Assembly: GCF_000478605.2 (NCBI RefSeq)
Contig: NZ_ASHX02000001.1
Coordinates: 5,285,001-5,349,000, forward strand
DNA length: 64,000 nt
Direction: 5' to 3'
From: Streptomyces thermolilacinus SPC6
GTDB lineage: Bacteria; Actinomycetota; Actinomycetes; Streptomycetales; Streptomycetaceae
The translations under genes were made by a program, and so were the position numbers. Each line of letters begins with the position of its first letter. The first letter of the stretch is position 1. Positions 61,332 through 64,000 of this stretch are shown in pieces. A model generated the notes under the pieces. The model saw nothing but the letters and a program-made list of their open reading frames with translations, had not been told where the DNA came from and did no database searches.

Positions 61332-62546
61332 TCACGCGTACCGCTTCAGCTCGCGCCGGGCCAGGGACCGCTGGTGGACCTCGTCCGGCCCGTCGGCGAG
61401 CCGGAGCGTCCGGGCCGACGCCCACAGCTCCGCCAGCGGGAAGTCCTGGCTGACCCCGCCCGCCCCGTGCAGCTGCACCGCCCGGTCGATGATGTCCACG
61501 ACCGTGCGCGGCGTCGCGATCTTGATGGCCTGGATCTCCGTGTGCGCGCCCCGGTTGCCGACCGTGTCCATCAGCCACGCCGTCTTCAGCACCAGCAGCC
61601 GCAGCTGCTCGACGGCGACCCGGGCGTCCGCGATCCACGCGTGCACCTGCCCCTGCGCGGCGAGCGGCTTCCCGAAGGCCGTACGGGACACGGCGCGGCG
61701 GCACATCAGCTCGATCGCCCGCTCCGCCATGCCGATCAGGCGCATGCAGTGGTGGATGCGGCCGGGCCCGAGCCGGGCCTGCGCGATGGCGAACCCGCCG
61801 CCCTCCTCGCCCACCAGGTTCGCGACCGGCACCCGCGCCCCGTCGAACACGACCTCGGCGTGCCCGCCGTGGGAGTGGTCCTCGTACCCGTACACCCGCA
61901 TCGCCCGCCGCACCTCGACGCCCGGCGTGTCGCGGGGCACCAGCACCATGGACTGCTGGCGGCGCACATCGGGGTTCCCGGGGCCGGTCTTGCCCATCAC
62001 GATGAAGATCCGGCAGTCCGGGTTCATCGCCCCGGAGATGTACCACTTGCGGCCGGTGACGACGTACTCGTCGCCGTCCCGCTCGATCCGCGTCTCGATG
62101 TTCGTCGCGTCCGACGAGGCGACCTCCGGCTCGGTCATCGCGAACGCGGACCGGATCTCCCCGGCGAGCAGCGGCTCCAGCCACCGCTTGCGCTGCTCCT
62201 GGGTGCCGAACTGGGCGAGGACCTCCATGTTGCCCGTGTCCGGGGCGGCGCAGTTCAGGGCGGTCGGCGCGAGGTGCGGGGAGCGGCCGGTGATCTCCGC
62301 GAGCGGCGCGTACTGGAGGTTGGTGAGCCCGGCGCCGTACTCCTCGTCCGGCAGGAACAGGTTCCACAGCCCCCGCCGCCGCGCCTCGGCCTTCAGCTCC
62401 TCCACCACCGGCGGGGTGTCCCACGGGGAGGCGAGCTTCGCCCGCTGCTCCTCGGCGACGGCCTCGGCCGGGTACACGTGCGCCGTCATGAAGTCGAGCA
62501 GCCGCTCCCGCAGCTCCTCGGTGCGCGCGTCCATCGCGAAGTCCAT
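61332..62546 (-). CDS. Acyl-CoA dehydrogenase, ACAD10/11-like
   Basis: A 404-aa flavoenzyme. Blocks are AFAMTEPEVASSDATNIETRIER (quoted as AFAMTEPEVASSDATN), YVVTGRKWYISGA, HSHGGHAEVVFDGARV, SRTAFGKPLAAQG and a C-terminal QLHGAGGVSQDFPLAELWASART (quoted as QLHGAGGVSQDFPLA). The ASSDATN and long C-terminal block are typical of the ACAD10/ACAD11 branch. AGGAGG lies 7 nt before ATG 62546, 2 bp after the kinase stop. In ACAD10/11 the same domain is fused to an APH kinase; here the two are separate, coupled genes, pointing to a joint reaction on hydroxyacyl-CoA. Confidence 0.9.
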   Translation of the reverse strand: MDFAMDARTEELRERLLDFMTAHVYPAEAVAEEQRAKLASPWDTPPVVEELKAEARRRGLWNLFLPDEEYGAGLTNLQYAPLAEITGRSPHLAPTALNCAAPDTGNMEVLAQFGTQEQRKRWLEPLLAGEIRSAFAMTEPEVASSDATNIETRIERDGDEYVVTGRKWYISGAMNPDCRIFIVMGKTGPGNPDVRRQQSMVLVPRDTPGVEVRRAMRVYGYEDHSHGGHAEVVFDGARVPVANLVGEEGGGFAIAQARLGPGRIHHCMRLIGMAERAIELMCRRAVSRTAFGKPLAAQGQVHAWIADARVAVEQLRLLVLKTAWLMDTVGNRGAHTEIQAIKIATPRTVVDIIDRAVQLHGAGGVSQDFPLAELWASARTLRLADGPDEVHQRSLARRELKRYA

Positions 62547-62548
62547 GG

Positions 62549-63571
62549 TCAGCCCTCCTGAAGGGTGGTGAGGCCGTGCTCGATGAAGAGGGGGACCAGC
62601 TCCCCGATCCGGTCGAATCCCGCGCCGACCGTCTGGCCGAGCGTGTACCGGTAGTGGATGCCCTCCAGGATCACGGCGAGCTTGAACCAGGCGAACGCCG
62701 TGTACCAGGCGAGCCGCGACACGTCCCGGCCGGACCGGGCGGCGTACCGCTCGACCAGCTCGCCCGCCGCCGGGTGCCCGGCGGCCGACGCCGTGGTGGA
62801 GATGACGCCCCCCGGAATGTCCAGCGGCGTGCTGTACATGACGAGCAGCCCCAGGTCGGTGAGCGGGTCGCCGAGGGTGGACATCTCCCAGTCGAGGACG
62901 GCGGTGATCCGGTCGTCGTCGCCGATGAGGACGTTGTCGAGGCGGAAGTCGCCGTGGACGACGGCCGGCGCGGGCGATTCGGGCAGCTCGCGCCCGAGCG
63001 CGGCGTGCAGCTCGTCGATCCCGGCCAGCTCCCGGCCGCGCGACGCGGCGAGCTGCTTGCCCCAGCGGCGCAACTGCCGGTCCAGGAACCCGTCGGGCCG
63101 CCCGAAGTCCCCGAGGCCCACCGCCTCCGGGTCCACCGCGTGCAGCTCGACCAGCGTGTCCACCAGGCCCAGCACGGCCGCCCTGGTCCGCTCGGCGCCC
63201 AGCGGGGCGAGCTGCGCGGCCGTCCGGTACGGGGTGCCGGGCACGAAGTCCATCACGTAGAACGGCGCCCCGAGCACCGACTCGTCCTCGCACAGCAGCA
63301 GCGGCCGGGGCACCGGCACGGCGGTCGGGTGCAGGGCGCTCAGGACGCGGTGCTCGCGCCGCATGTCGTGCGCGGTGGCCAGGACGTGGCCGAGCGGCGG
63401 GCGGCGGACGACCCACCGCCGGGTGCCGTCGGTGACGGCGTACGTCAGGTTGGAGCGGCCGCCCTCGATGAGCCTCGCGTCGAGCGGGCCGCTCACCAGG
63501 CCGGGCCGCTCGCGGTCCAGCAGCGCGCGCAGCCGCTCCGGGTCGAGACCTGGCGGCGGGGCAGAGCTCAT
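62549..63571 (-). CDS. APH-family kinase, ACAD10/11-type (LvaA-like)
   Basis: A 340-aa phosphotransferase. The N-lobe has LIEGGRSNLTYAVTDG and WVVRRPP; the catalytic loop is VVHGDFRLDNVLI (near residue 200) and the metal motif ITAVLDWEMSTLGDPLTDLG (near 220). This is the aminoglycoside-phosphotransferase fold in its ACAD10/11 form. Such kinases phosphorylate the 4-hydroxyl of acyl-CoA before elimination by the partner dehydrogenase; LvaA of P. putida does this for 4-hydroxyvaleryl-CoA. It is first in the unit with the acyl-CoA dehydrogenase gene and has a TetR site 45 bp upstream. No antibiotic-resistance role is implied. Confidence 0.88.
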   Translation of the reverse strand: MSSAPPPGLDPERLRALLDRERPGLVSGPLDARLIEGGRSNLTYAVTDGTRRWVVRRPPLGHVLATAHDMRREHRVLSALHPTAVPVPRPLLLCEDESVLGAPFYVMDFVPGTPYRTAAQLAPLGAERTRAAVLGLVDTLVELHAVDPEAVGLGDFGRPDGFLDRQLRRWGKQLAASRGRELAGIDELHAALGRELPESPAPAVVHGDFRLDNVLIGDDDRITAVLDWEMSTLGDPLTDLGLLVMYSTPLDIPGGVISTTASAAGHPAAGELVERYAARSGRDVSRLAWYTAFAWFKLAVILEGIHYRYTLGQTVGAGFDRIGELVPLFIEHGLTTLQEG

Positions 63572-63615
63572 GGTGCGCACCTTTCGGGGCGGGGACGAGG
63601 CTACCCGGGCATCAT

Positions 63616-63635
63616 GACCGACCAGTCGGTATGTC
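63616..63635. promoter_or_regulatory. TetR-type operator upstream of the kinase-ACAD operon
   Basis: Minus-strand reading GACATACCGACTGGTCGGTC, with a perfect core palindrome ACCGAC-TG-GTCGGT. It lies 45 bp before the kinase start and matches the site at 59701-59720. Confidence 0.75.
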
Positions 63636-63704
63636 GTCCACCCCCGGGTGCGCCGGGCGCGGGCCCGCTCGGGTGCCCGTCCCCGGCCCCCCGCCCGCGC
63701 GGGC

Positions 63705-64000
63705 TCAGACGTTGCAGGCCACCGCCCGGCCGCCGTACATCGCCGTCGGCGGCCGCAGCGGCCCGACGGCCCGCAGCGCACCGGTCGCCAGGAGGGGCGT
63801 GCCGCCGTGGAAGACCAGGTCACCGGTGAAGACGACGCCCCGCTCCGGCGGGCGCACCATCGTGTCGCCCGCCGTGCGTGCCACGCCGGGGTGGATGAAC
63901 CGCACCTCCACGCCGCCCGCGTGCAGCGTCAGCCGCTCCGTGTACGTCACGGTGGGCGCCGTGATCCGACGTCGCCGAAGTCGGTCCGCGGCCGGATCAG
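63705..64000 (-). pseudogene. Metallo-beta-lactamase-fold hydrolase, C-terminal part, apparently degenerate (runs off right edge)
   Basis: The frame is open to the window edge (about 98 residues seen). It matches the middle of MBL-fold hydrolases: RRITAPTVTYTERLTLHAGG, then VEVRFIHPG, PERGVVFTGDLVFHGGTP. However, the metal-binding HTxGD motif reads RTAGD, and after GDLVF the protein ends about 35 residues later (VACNV) instead of continuing to the usual final His region. Loss of a ligand and the truncated end suggest a decayed gene, though a divergent functional protein cannot be excluded without the missing part. Confidence 0.6.

Noticed and set aside
62549-63571. Aminoglycoside resistance gene
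   Set aside because: The APH fold is present but sequence blocks and the partner acyl-CoA dehydrogenase point to the ACAD10/11-type metabolic kinase.

Overview
The window is chromosomal DNA of a high-GC actinomycete, almost certainly Streptomyces. GC is very high throughout, with G/C-ending codons, GGAGG-type ribosome sites, many GTG starts and many 4-bp ATGA/GTGA overlaps. The families fit too: streptogrisin-type proteases, a SepF-like protein, a DnaE2/ImuB-like pair, an AA10 monooxygenase with an LAxTG tail and a class F sortase. From memory, the gene order resembles the S. coelicolor SCO17xx region, but this was not checked by alignment. No rRNA, tRNA, insertion sequence, prophage, CRISPR array or large secondary-metabolite cluster was recognised.

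Layout. 1-6.4 kb: edge of a LivH-type ABC transporter with a small membrane partner, a lipoprotein, a LivK-like binding protein, a GT4 glycosyltransferase with a coupled unknown protein, and a WYL regulator. 6.3-13.7 kb: cytochrome c oxidase subunit I, an I78-like inhibitor, a PAP2 phosphatase, a DHA2-family exporter, a glutaryl-CoA dehydrogenase-like enzyme and a SepF-like protein. 14-19.1 kb: a Cys-rich DUF5685 protein, two tandem secreted serine proteases and a DUF3533-like membrane protein. 19.2-26 kb: a probable SOS mutagenesis operon (dnaE2 plus a fingerless ImuB-like protein) with a LexA-like box, then a secreted lipase and a sortase-anchored LPMO. 26.2-33.7 kb: a CitB-type response regulator divergent from tctCBA with a coupled acetyltransferase, a DUF402/GNAT pair, a YtrA-type GntR regulator and an AAA ATPase.

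34-46 kb: a secreted SGNH esterase, a conserved 87-aa protein, a CoA-transferase, a drug-type ABC exporter with divergent TetR and paired operators, a stand-alone protein resembling the specificity half of Type ISP restriction enzymes, a HutC-type GntR regulator with homogentisate dioxygenase, a TetR regulator, and a surface-protein/class F sortase pair. 46-56 kb: aldehyde and alcohol dehydrogenases, two transporters, three regulators, an acyl-CoA dehydrogenase, a MaoC protein and SoxR. 56-64 kb: an Rnl5-like RNA ligase, a zinc-ribbon protein, a Tat-exported NamZ-like muramidase, then an SDR, a TetR regulator, an acyl-CoA dehydrogenase and an APH-like kinase. A degenerate metallo-beta-lactamase-fold gene runs off the right edge.

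Two themes stand out. Several TetR regulators sit beside short palindromes that recur at other promoters in the window, so small local regulons can be drawn: ALDH-ADH with an acyl-CoA dehydrogenase; TetR with MaoC; SDR with kinase and acyl-CoA dehydrogenase. The last set has three of the enzyme types used for 4-hydroxyacyl-CoA catabolism (levulinate lva logic) and is the best candidate here for an under-described system. The dnaE2/ImuB-like operon, with no catalytic residues in the Y-family partner and no ImuA beside it, is the second.
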